Assembly (NCBI GenBank): GCA_020152595.1
Contig: JAIGNY010000703.1
Location: forward strand, 1,805,001 to 1,869,000
Length of the DNA: 64,000 nucleotides
From: Chiridota heheva
Taxonomy: Eukaryota; Echinodermata; Holothuroidea; Apodida; Chiridotidae
Direction: 5' to 3'
Both the position numbers and the translations under genes were made by a program. Shown piece after piece: positions 37,033-46,229 of this stretch (the first letter of the stretch is position 1; every line of letters begins with the position of its first letter). The notes under the pieces are model-generated. The model was given only the letters and a program-made list of their open reading frames with translations, did not search any database and was not told the DNA's origin.

Positions 37033-38097
37033 CAGGGGCGTGTCTAGCTGTCTAGCTTTTCGTTTTTGAGGGGCTTAGGCCTACCAAAAAGATATTTAGG
37101 GCGGGTTTTAGATCCGGAGAGGACATAGGCGTAGGAAGTTAGGGACCCCTTCCCCCCCCTCCCTTCCCCTCCGGAAAGGATTTCTATTTCCCAGTTGCAT
37201 TCATGCTTTATTTTGAAGACAAATAGTGAAATTATTAACATAAAATTGAAAGAAAATGCGTACGATTGTTGGAAAATTCGTTCAATTTAGGCAACTTTCC
37301 TGAAATTTCTTGATATTGACAGTTATTTCCCGAAAGTAAAAACTTTTCCTGGAAATTGAAGAAAATTCTCCAGAAATTAAAGATCCACGAAATTGATGGA
37401 AATTTCCCAAAAAATGAAGGAAATTTCCCGAAAAATGAAGGAGATTTCCCGAAAATTGCCAAAAAAATTCTTCAAATTCATGAAAATTTCGCGGAAGTTG
37501 AATTTTTTTTCCTGAAACCAGTAAAGACAATTTTTTGAAAATGAAGGCTACAAATTCATGGAAATAAAGAAAACTTCCTAAAAGTTCAAGGAGAATTCAC
37601 GAAAATTTTCAAATTCTTTTTGATTAGTGTGGGCGAAAAGGTAATTTAAAAGGCTTATTTTAAAATTGTATTGCTTTGAAGATTATTGAAGGTGTGGGTC
37701 ATACGTGCATGGCCCTGATATTATAAAAACTTCACCTCACTATCTAAAGGTTTTGGTCTTTGTTGTAGATTTTAATCCAAACTTGAACGTTTTTAATCCA
37801 AAATTGAAGAATTTTGATAAGCCTGAAGATTTCTTATCCAAAATTGAAGATTTTGAGGCCAAAATTAAAAATGTTGTTCAAAATGGAGGATTTTTGGTGC
37901 AAACTGTAAAAGCTTTGGTCCAAAATTAACGATTACTCAGTCGATACGGTTACAAAAAAGGCCAACTTCCTGTTTTCACACATGGTTCATTTGATATAGT
38001 TGAGTTAATTATTGATATGTCTTAACTATGGTATTGTTTATGGGGTAATTCCCAATATCCCCTCCCCTCCCCCTCTCCCTTCCTATCCACGCCACTG
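37033..38097. mobile_element. Possible CAG-TGGCG element, decayed, with low-complexity interior
   Basis: The left end CAGGGGCGTGTCTAG (37033) and the right end CTATCCACGCCACTG (to 38097) are inverted complements at 12 of 15 positions. The interior starts and ends with C/G-rich tracts and is otherwise made of GAAATTTCCCGAAAATTGAAGG-type repeats. Two ORFs here are repeat translations. No clear target duplication. Confidence 0.4.
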
Positions 38098-38271
38098 ATT
38101 AGCTGCTAAAACTTGTATTCCTTTTAACCGTTTCTATCATCAGGTTGCTCTCGTTGACTGAACAATAAATCCCATACAGCCATACTCTGATACTTGCGTA
38201 ATTCGTTCTGTATTTCCTGGAAGTTTCGAAAAAGTAGCGAGAGGTCCTGAGTTCGATATACTTATAAGTAA
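38098..38271. other. Intergenic
   Basis: Nothing recognised. Confidence 0.4.
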
Positions 38272-38640
38272 GCGCTCGGGCACATAACAAACAATCGCAG
38301 TGTCATTGATCGGTGCCCCTAAATCTCGAGGTTTGCTCGGGATCCCACACTTTCCAAACTATAATTGCCTGATTGTTGCGCCACTGAAGTAGTCCCTTAG
38401 CTGCTTAGTTAACATGAAACACTAACAGTGCCCCTTTTCGCAGGGTTCACCAGTTTATTATTGCGCCACTGACAGTGCTGCAGAGTCATGGGCCCGTGGG
38501 GAAATTAGCGCTCGGATCCCCATAAAACACATATCGCAGTGACATTTCTCGGGCCCCCTTAATCTCGATCTTTGCTCGGGACTCCACCCTTCTCACTCTA
38601 TTGTTGCGCCACTGAAGTAGTTCCTTAACGCACATGAGCA
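38272..38640. repeat. Direct duplication, ~130-bp units at ~236-bp spacing
   Basis: AGCGCTCGG ... ATCGCAGTG ... AATCTCGA ... TTTGCTCGGGA ... ATTGTTGCGCCACTGAAGTAG occurs at 38272-38398 and again at 38508-38630 in the same orientation. The 38399-38507 spacer includes a further TATTGCGCCACTGACAG. Confidence 0.65.
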
Positions 38641-39743
38641 CAGTGGAGTACCCCCCCCCCCCCATCCTTGCGTAAAATCAAGCGAGCCTGCTTTAAGTGT
38701 CCAAGAGTTCCCACCAGGTGTGTCGGAAGGAGCTCGGGGAAAAGGGCTGAAAATTAAGTAAGGGCACTTTTTTTGACAGTAATTGAGGGGTACTTTTCAT
38801 TTTCAAAAATGGGTGTTTTTGTCAGTTTTCAAAAAAACAGTGGGGGACCTCTGAAAACTGCCCCCAACTTTGTTCCAAATGTATACTCGTATGGTGATGT
38901 TTTGTATCTTAGCGTGAATTTGGCCCTGACCTCCTCCACACACAATTTTGACTTTTCCTCCACTTTCGGTGTAGGCAAATCCCGCCTATGCATTTGAAAT
39001 TATGAAACCAGAAATTTCCCATCGGGCGAATAGGTAAAAAACCTACTTTTGAAAAACTTTTGGACCACCACGGTCCTCGGTGTCGGGCCCCTGGTAAATG
39101 ACATGCTTTAATTTTGTCAAATAAATAATAAATGTATGTTACATCTTCTAGGTATAATCTGTTAGTGACTGGATTTCTATTTGTTTTCAAGTTCAGCAGT
39201 TCAAGCAATTCAAGCCTATTCTACCTATAATTTCATAAAACTTTCCCGGTCCGCCCTCAACTTTCAAATGACACCTCCTGCCCCAGTCCGCCCCCAAATT
39301 TCAAAAGGACATTATCTACCCTTTCGCCTCTTACTTTGAGGCAAGGGGGAAGTGGCCCCCTTGCCCGCGGTTCCGACATCGCTGGTTCCCACAAACATCC
39401 AATTATTGATCCAATTGATCTTAGTGTCTTAAAGTAGATGAATTGAAGGGATCTTAATTCATTATCATGACCACAGTAGACCCCCACTTGACCGATGCCG
39501 TGGAGATGGAGGGGGGAGGGGGGTGGTAGCCTCTCATAAATAGTTATGTTAATTTGAATGTTTTTTTTATTATTCCCAAACGCCTGAACGCCAAAGGGTT
39601 GAAGATCTTCAATGGAGGGGGAGCATATATAGATATTTCTGACTGTCTAACATCTGAAATCCCTCAAGATATTTTAGCCAGCAAATTGTTCAATTTGGTC
39701 ACCTGTCATGTATTTATGAGCTGTAAGAATTAATACATGTAAC
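38641..39743. other. Intergenic; nothing recognised
   Basis: C tract at 38650-38663; G-rich patch at 39508-39524. No gene. Confidence 0.4.
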
Positions 39744-39773
39744 CATGGAGGTACCACTTTAGACACCTCCATG
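39744..39773. mobile_element. 30-bp palindromic insertion with 7-bp target duplication
   Basis: CATGGAGGTACCACTTTAG followed by ACACCTCCATG. It is flanked by ATGTAAC at 39737-39743 and again at 39774-39780, a perfect direct repeat. Same family as 24019-24053 and the core of 24227-24912. Confidence 0.7.
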
Positions 39774-39780
39774 ATGTAAC

Positions 39781-40514
39781 CAATTTGTAAGTGTTCACCC
39801 AGCTAGAAGACCATCCTCTGGCACACCCATCTTCCTTTCGCGGATCCGCCCTTGTTGTCAAAATGTAAATATCTGAAACAGAGCAAATTACTATATCTTC
39901 TAGAGTTTTCTGTGACCTACAATTAGCTGATTGGCAGGAAGCTGAGTATACTAAACATTCCATCATAGCTCCTCCCTCCCCAGTAATAAATTCAGCACCA
40001 CAATCATTATGCGAGCCATAGTCTTATTTGGGGACAGTGTCATATGGGGCGAAGTCATGTTACAAGCAATGGTGGTATATAGTATTTTTAGATATGATAT
40101 GCAATTGGAATTGGGGGCGTGACTTAACGAATGCATGGGGAAATATCCACCTGTCCCCTTTGGGTACGACACTGCTTCACTGCTGATGAGGAAAGTCGTC
40201 TACCACGACCTGTCCATAACGCCAACCACTGGTACTGAGCTGAACTCACTTTGATATTGAATTTATAATTTGGTAGTAATCTAGCGATCCTTATTCATGT
40301 TAAATAAATACAACAAAATCAACCTTTGGAATTTTCAACAGGCTGCTTATTCTATATCAACTAATCAAATCTTAACAACTTGTGATAATTGAAACAGCTA
40401 TTAGAAATCCCTGGAATTAATCAGTGTTCTTGTTATAGCAAGGACCTTCCTTGGTTAAATGTTGTGGCCTGCCGTCTGCAAGACAAAATCAGCGCAATAC
40501 GTCCCACAGCAAAA
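39781..40514. other. Upstream of arylsulfatase gene 1
   Basis: No clear TATA box. An in-frame ATG at 40389 lies 42 codons before the chosen start, but that extension is not signal-peptide-like. The region 40389-40514 is therefore read as 5' UTR. Confidence 0.4.
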
Positions 40515-40747
40515 ATGAGTCTAAAGTATAAAATTCTTTGGTTTCTTGTAGCCATTCTAGATCTACTAATGGCTGTAAAGAGTTCAAAGCCTAATGTTGT
40601 ACTTCTACTTGCGGATGACTTGGGATACGGAGATTTAGATGTGTATGGTCATCCGACATCACAGACGCCCCATCTGCACGAACTCGCTAGCAATGGTTTA
40701 CTGTTCACGCAATTTTATTCAGCATCATCTATATGCAGTCCATCAAG
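40515..40747 (+). CDS. Arylsulfatase A-like gene 1, exon 1
   Basis: Exons 40515-40747, 42349-42972, 43400-43655 and 44087-44536 join to 1563 nt (520 residues plus stop) with consistent phases (2, 2, 0). That is close to human arylsulfatase A (~507). The enzyme hydrolyses sulfate esters; by family it acts in lysosomes or is secreted. This start puts a hydrophobic signal peptide ([20 protein letters not shown]) first. Next come the metal-binding Asp pair in [10 protein letters not shown] (34-35) and the end of the first half of the sulfatase signature, Cys74-SPSR. Cys74 is the residue converted to formylglycine. The donor is TCAAG|GTATGT. The mature start is probably near residue 24. A paralogue lies tail-to-tail at 58.6-63.1 kb. 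Confidence 0.85.
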
Positions 40748-41035
40748 GTATGTATAGTAATCTTAATCACCCCATCATATTTGTATAAATCTACGCCTAT
40801 ATCTGTATATGGGCCGCTAATGCATACGGGTGGCATATTTCAGGGCCATGACGCCGGGGAGGGGCTGGTTCATGTCACAGGGGAAGGGCTGGGGAACTTG
40901 ACAGGGAGGTTGAGGGATTGAAGCCGGTGACAGAGCCTGGCCGGTAAGGGACTGGGGCAGGGGGAATGACTTATTAGTAATTTGCTATAGGCAGTATTTG
41001 TAATCGCATTTATCCTATAAAGAATACACTGAGGC
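40748..41035. other. Intron 1 of arylsulfatase gene 1, first part
   Basis: A G-rich quasi-repeat (GGGGAGGGGCTGG / GGGGAAGGGCTGG) at 40857-40895. Otherwise nothing. Confidence 0.5.
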
Positions 41036-41909
41036 CAGTGGCGTAGCCAGAGGGGAGCCAGGGGCAATGCCGCCAGATACATAGTCTTTCCCCTTCCCCC
41101 CCTCCAATTTCCAGTGATGTATATCAAAAATGATGATTCCTATATAGGTAGGAAACATAATTTTTTAGCCCTAGGGCCCATACAGTATAGCATTATATAC
41201 AACAATAACATTTAAATTTGGTTCTATACCGGCAAAGTTATTGCCTCATTTTAGAATAAGTATCATAATTCAATTCAGTGTTCTTCGGTCATAAAATTGT
41301 GCAGTGCTGCCATTTGCACTGCAATCGAGTGGAGGGTCAGAGGCGTAGGAAGCGGAGGTGGAACGGGAGGAAAACTTTCTCTGAGAGAATTTTACCTTCC
41401 CGGTTAGATTCTTTCTTCAATTTGAGGTGAAATTAAGGAATGATTTTTTTAAAAATTGGTATTGAAGGAATATTTGGTGAAATTAAAGGAAAATTTGGTA
41501 ACATTGGAGAAAAATTTGGTAAAATTGAAGAAAAATTGGGTAAAATTATTGGAAATTGGGTAAAATTTGGTAACATTTCCTATAAACTAAACAAAATTTC
41601 CCGCAAAATAAAGACAAATTCCCGAAAATGTAGGAAATTTCCCCAAAACGAAGAAAATGTTCCGAAATTTGAACGAGACTCCCCGATTAGCAGCAAAGTG
41701 GAAACTAATTTACCAGTGCGATTTTCCCACTTGTTAACCAGAAAATTTCAGGGGGTTCTTGCCCACTGAGAGGTGACCCTTCCTACGCCTCTGGGGTACC
41801 CGCAAATTTAAATATATAAAACTTGTTCATTGAATTTTTTTACATTTGTTGCTTTGCTTCATAGAGAGCATTGTTGCCACGTAACAATGTAATCCTGGCC
41901 ACGCCACTG
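41036..41909. mobile_element. hAT-like MITE in intron 1 with 8-bp target duplication
   Basis: The left end CAGTGGCGTAGCCAG (41036) and the right end CTGGCCACGCCACTG (to 41909) are inverted complements with one mismatch. The flanks are ACTGAGGC (41028-41035) and CCTGAGGC (41910-41917), an 8-bp duplication with one mismatch. CAGTGG-type ends and 8-bp duplications are typical of hAT elements. It has no transposase. A second element is nested inside (41338-41793). Confidence 0.65.
41338..41793. mobile_element. Nested MITE with perfect 15-bp ends and GGGT duplication
   Basis: CAGAGGCGTAGGAAG at 41338-41352 and its perfect reverse complement at 41779-41793. GGGT flanks both ends (41334-41337 and 41794-41797). 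The interior is AAATTTGGTAAAATTGAAG-type low-complexity sequence, giving a 109-codon frame that is not a gene. Confidence 0.65.
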
Positions 41910-42348
41910 CCTGAGGCCCACGACCATTTTACAGGCTTGACTTGGCCCCAATATCAATCACGCTGGAATCGAATGTCTTGCATTTTCAACGAGGGATAGT
42001 GCAGTATTCATTGTGAACAAATGTATGAACGTCATGTGTTGCCAAAGTGGGTCGAAGATGAAGCTGATTGAAAAGTAATTGATGAAGGCCGTCAGCAACT
42101 TTAGAATTGATTTTGCTTCACAAGTTTCAAAATTTCGATTCTTCCCCTCTCCCAGAATCTTCCCTCTCCAGCCATAATCCCCTTCCCCAAAATCTCTCTC
42201 CCCCAGTGGTGGCACTATAATTTGGGGGACAAATGGAGGAAGCCTATCTATGCCCCCATACTTGCACGCAGCTGCAAATATTTGCCTGAAGTTTAATTTT
42301 TCATTCATTGTTTAATTCAAGGTCTATGTATTTGTCTTCTATTGATAG
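41910..42348. other. Intron 1, last part, to acceptor at 42348
   Basis: Acceptor ATTGATAG|GGCGGCG. Short ORFs on the other strand are chance. Confidence 0.6.
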
Positions 42349-42972
42349 GGCGGCGTTAATGACTGGTCGTTTTCAGAGTAGATCTGGCGTATGGCCGGGT
42401 TTATTTGAGCCCAATTCCATCGGCGGTTTGCCACACAACGAAACGACCATCGCTGACCTACTTAAACCAGCCGGATACCAAACGGCTATCGTGGGCAAAT
42501 GGCACCTGGGTGTGGGAAAGGATAACATGTTCCTACCGACAACTCAGGGATTTGATGAATATTATGGAGTTCCGTATTCTCACGACATGTGCCCATGTAA
42601 TGTATGTTTCTACCCGAATGACAAATGTCTGAACGTATGCGACCCAGCGTACACGTCATGTCCACTTTTTGATGGCACAAAAATAATCGAACAGCCTGTT
42701 AATCTAACTACACTCCACGAGAGATATTTAAATAGGTCGTTGAGTTTCATTTCAGAAAATGCTGCCAACGGTACACCGTTCTTTTTATATTACGCTTTTC
42801 AACACACGCACCATCCTCAGTATGCCGGGAAAGCCTTTCGTAATTCGACGATCCGCCGTGCCTTTGGAGATTCTTTGGCGGAATTAGATGACGCAGTTGG
42901 GCAAGTGATCGCTCAACTGGGAAAAAGTGGCGTCGCTAACAATACCTTCGTCTTTTTCACGTCTGATAATGG
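42349..42972 (+). CDS. Arylsulfatase A-like gene 1, exon 2
   Basis: The first base completes Arg78, so the signature reads C-S-P-S-R-A-A-L-M-T-G-R across the intron. Further active-site residues are visible: GKWHLGVG with Lys128 and His130, QHTHHPQ with His230/His232, and TSDNG with Asp284 and Asn285, the other metal ligands. A disulfide-rich segment CPCNVCFYPNDKCLNVC lies at 159-175, where arylsulfatase A also has cysteines. Several N-x-S/T sites are present (for example HNETT, VNLTT, LNRSL). The donor GG|GTGAGT splits the Gly codon. The exon is 624 nt, the same length as in gene 2. Confidence 0.9.
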
Positions 42973-43399
42973 GTGAGTAAGTCTTCGAACTTCAGGAATT
43001 TTGAATTACTACCGAGCAGTGGCGGCGCCAGGATTTTATTGCCGGCCCCAAGGTCTGCCGAATATCAAAAGATTATTTTGTCCAACATGGTTAATCTTTA
43101 CCTTTTAATAGGGGTGGGGTGGGGGTTAGCACTGAGCACTGAAAAACGTTTGTAATCATGATCTTAATTAGTAGTTTAAAAACCGTGTATTGCACACATC
43201 AGAGTGTTTTGGGGCATCTAAAGTTCGAAAATGTGAAGTTTCCCGGGGGCTTGACCTCCATCGGTACTTTGACCCCGGACCCCATGCCGTAAAGACTGCC
43301 AAATAGATGCCAACTATCAAACCTTGACGACGCCACTGGTTGTATTCTGTTGATGATGCATGTTTTATTGAGATGTCTGCATGCTTTTTATAATTGCAG
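42973..43399. mobile_element. Intron 2 of gene 1, mostly a CAGTGGCG-ended element (43017-43338)
   Basis: CAGTGGCGGCGCCAGGA at 43017 and CCTTGACGACGCCACTG to 43338 are inverted complements with a few mismatches. The flanks do not match, so no target duplication is claimed. The acceptor is TAATTGCAG|ACCCTC. Confidence 0.5.
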
Positions 43400-43655
43400 A
43401 CCCTCTCTTCAGTGGGAGAATAACGCTGGCAGCGCAGGCTTACTCAAATGTGGCAAGGGTACAACCTATGAGGGTGGCCAAAGAGAACCGACAATAGCTT
43501 ATTGGCCAGGAAAAATCGGGGCAGGCAACCGAACTACGGAGCTTGGCGCTACTATTGATATATTGCCAACAATTGCAGCTATTATTGGCGTACCGCTGCC
43601 AAATGATACGTTAGATGGCGTCGATTTGGGCCCGGTATTGTTCAAGAATGAAAAG
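43400..43655 (+). CDS. Arylsulfatase A-like gene 1, exon 3
   Basis: Begins by completing Gly286 and continues [26 protein letters not shown]. Lys305 in [10 protein letters not shown] is the sulfate-binding lysine of the family. The ELGATIDILPTIAAIIGVPLPND segment aligns with the ELASSLDLLPTL stretch of arylsulfatase A, followed by LDGVDLGPVLF. The donor is GAAAAG|GTATTG, phase 0. Confidence 0.9.
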
Positions 43656-44086
43656 GTATTGTATATGTGAATGGAACCCCATTAAAGTTAAGTAGGGATC
43701 TCGTACCAAGAAATGCTTGACAGGTCACCAGTAAATCTGATATAAACTAGTGACGTCACTTTCGCCGTATGACAGTGTTTTGGTAAACATTTCAACCAAT
43801 CAGAAACGATGAATTGTATTCATTTCGACATTAATATAGAATTTTATCCTCATTTGAAAGAGAATGAATAAGAAAATTATCCGAAAGATAGCTACACCCT
43901 ATCGTGACAACATTAAATATATAATGTTGCACTTTGTCACAGACAAATTTCGTGTTACTAAATTTGCGTTATACTATTAGGCCTATGCATTGTGGCCATC
44001 TACTGAAGATATATCTTCATTTTCATCACAAAAATTTATCTTACAAATTCTGAAAATCAATCAATTCTCGTTTTTTCCTCCAACAG
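43656..44086. other. Intron 3 of arylsulfatase gene 1
   Basis: 431 nt, ends in a pyrimidine-rich tract TTTTTTCCTCCAACAG. No element recognised. Confidence 0.7.
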
Positions 44087-44536
44087 AGTCCAAGAGAGTC
44101 CTACTTCTTCTACCCATCCAATCCCACCGCGGTCATCGGCTTGTACGCTGTGAGACACCGCCAATACAAAGCACATTACTACACCCAAGGCAACTTCAAT
44201 TCTGGAATAAACAATCATGACCGCGACTGTAGCCCCATATCAGCCCCACTCAAGATGCACGACCCACCGCTGTTGTTTGATTTACATCAAGACCCTTCCG
44301 AACAATTCAACATCAATGGAAATCCAGGGGCGTCATCTATTTTGGCAGAAATAGACGCCATCAAAAAGAAATTTGAGGCTACAATGGAATGGGGGCCGTC
44401 TCAGATTTCGAAATTACCAAATCCGGATGTGGAACCATGCTGTACCCCGCTGTGTGACCCGTTTCCGCTGTGTTGCAATTGCGAGGGTTCCACTTCTTAC
44501 TCAAAGTATTATTTTCTGAAAAACCAAAGGGGTTGA
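44087..44536 (+). CDS. Arylsulfatase A-like gene 1, exon 4 and stop
   Basis: Encodes SPRESYFFYP...GLYAVRHRQYKAHYYTQG, then MHDPPLLFDLHQDPSEQFNI, which aligns with the C-terminal domain of arylsulfatase A (SPRQSLFFYP, KYKAHFFTQG, PPLLYDL). The end is cysteine-rich (EPCCTPLCDPFPLCCNC), again like arylsulfatase A. The stop TGA is at 44534-44536. No close AATAAA is seen; the nearest is about 0.8 kb downstream. The reading frame is intact, so the gene is probably functional. Confidence 0.9.
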   Translation, partial: SPRESYFFYPSNPTAVIGLYAVRHRQYKAHYYTQGNFNSGINNHDRDCSPISAPLKMHDPPLLFDLHQDPSEQFNINGNPGASSILAEIDAIKKKFEATMEWGPSQISKLPNPDVEPCCTPLCDPFPLCCNCEGSTSYSKYYFLKNQRG

Positions 44537-45259
44537 AATATTGTGACAGATATGAAGTGTATACAGGGGTTGCACCAATGGGTGCACACAACTTTCAGAG
44601 GCAGCATCTGGTCACCCAACCACCCACTGATCCGGGAAAGTCTTTTAATTTGTCTGTGAACAAAATGGGGGGAAATCATCTGTGCGACGAGCTTGTGTCT
44701 CGACTCTTGAATGGTATCTTTTCGTGGTAGCCAAAATCTGCCACCTCGATGGTCGAACATATACCAACAAGAAAGTTATGCATCATAGGCAAATGAAAGC
44801 CAGCCGCCACATTCAACATGCCGTTTTACTCTTTTAGGTCATTTGGATTTTTTGCACACGTGATCCCCTCTTCAAAAAATGAACTCAGGGTGAAACAGCT
44901 TAATAATCTAGAAACTTGGCCACACTCAGATGTTTAGGAAGGAACTCAAGACAAGGGGGCAGAAAATCCCACTTTCATTATTTAAGATTTCTGATGAGGA
45001 TCTGAAGCAGGGGAAAAGTATTTAGTTCCATGTCAGGGGTGGCGGAAGATGTTTGAATTGGGGGAGGGGGAACTCATGATTTAAAGAGCCCTTTTTCAAC
45101 AGACATGTTTTGAATTTTGTACGGTACAATTTAATTATAACTTTAGAGGAAATAATCCCCCCCTCCCGCCCACCCCACCTCAAGTTCACCAGAATATTTA
45201 ATGTCCAAAACAATTTGAAAACAAACAACTGACATAAGGGGTCCTTAGAATGGATAAGG
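44537..45259. other. Downstream of arylsulfatase gene 1
   Basis: 3' UTR and spacer. CAGGGGTGGCGGAAG at 45035 with G- and C-rich tracts resembles a decayed end of the CAGTGGCG family. Confidence 0.4.
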
Positions 45260-46210
45260 CAGTGGTGTGTCTAAACAGGACTATTGTGGGCCTAGCCCCT
45301 AAAAAAATATTATGCCTCCGCCCCCAAAAAATTTGTCAAAGCCATCAATAAAATTAACTGAAATATCAAATAAACCATGTGTAGCAAAACAGAAGATGAC
45401 ATTTTGGACTGAGTTATCGTTAATCTTGGACCAAAACCTTTTCAGTTTTCACCACAATTCTTCCATTTTAAACTAAACATCACTCACTTTGGCCCCAAGT
45501 TCTTCAATTTCCATCAAATTTTCTCCAATTTTCGTGAAGTTTTGTTCAATATTGTTTTTTTTCTCTCCAGTTTTTGAAAGTTTCCAATAATTTTACAAAC
45601 TTCTTTACAAATAGTTTTTAGACATAAGAGACACCTAGTATCTTTTCTAGGTTTGTTGAGATGAAAATTTCCCCCAACCCACACCTCCTCCCCCACCCAC
45701 AAACAGTCAGATAGTTTGAAAAAAAAGTCGGAGATTTTGAGAAGAAAGGCGGATATTTTAAAGAAAATTCAGATATTTTAAGGGAAAATCGGATATATAG
45801 AGGAAAATTCGGATATTTTGAGGGGAAATTATGATATTTTGAGGAAAAGTCTGATATTTTGAGGGAAAGTTCGAGTATTTTAAGGGAAAATTTGGATATT
45901 TTGACAGTTTGAGAAAACATTCGGATATTTTGAGGAAAAACTTCGGGAATCTTGCTAGTTCTAAATTTCTTAAACAGTAATAGGCCAATATTGACAATTT
46001 AGTTTTCAGAAATTTTGTGATCCTTTTTCCCTTAGATGACTGGTATATCAGTATATGCAACTAAACTAAAAGACCGATCGCTTTTATCAGGATTACCAAA
46101 ACTATTTGAATTTTTCTGTTATTTTCCAACTTTTTGGAGATTTTTGGTGGGCGGAGGGGGGAGGGGAGAAGGGGGGGGGGGGATCTCTGCCCCTTTCAGC
46201 TATGCCACTG
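45260..46210. mobile_element. Possible CAGTGG-ended element with low-complexity interior
   Basis: CAGTGGTGTGTC at 45260 and CAGCTATGCCACTG ending 46210 are partly inverted complements. The interior contains GATATTTTGAGGGAAAATTCG-type repeats (45730-45940), giving three repeat-translation frames on the minus strand, and G tracts near 46153-46181. No target duplication. Confidence 0.35.
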
Positions 46211-46229
46211 CTCGACTGCTTGCATTAGA

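Noticed and set aside
38909-39208. 99-codon minus frame
   Set aside because: No motif, no splice context; non-coding composition.
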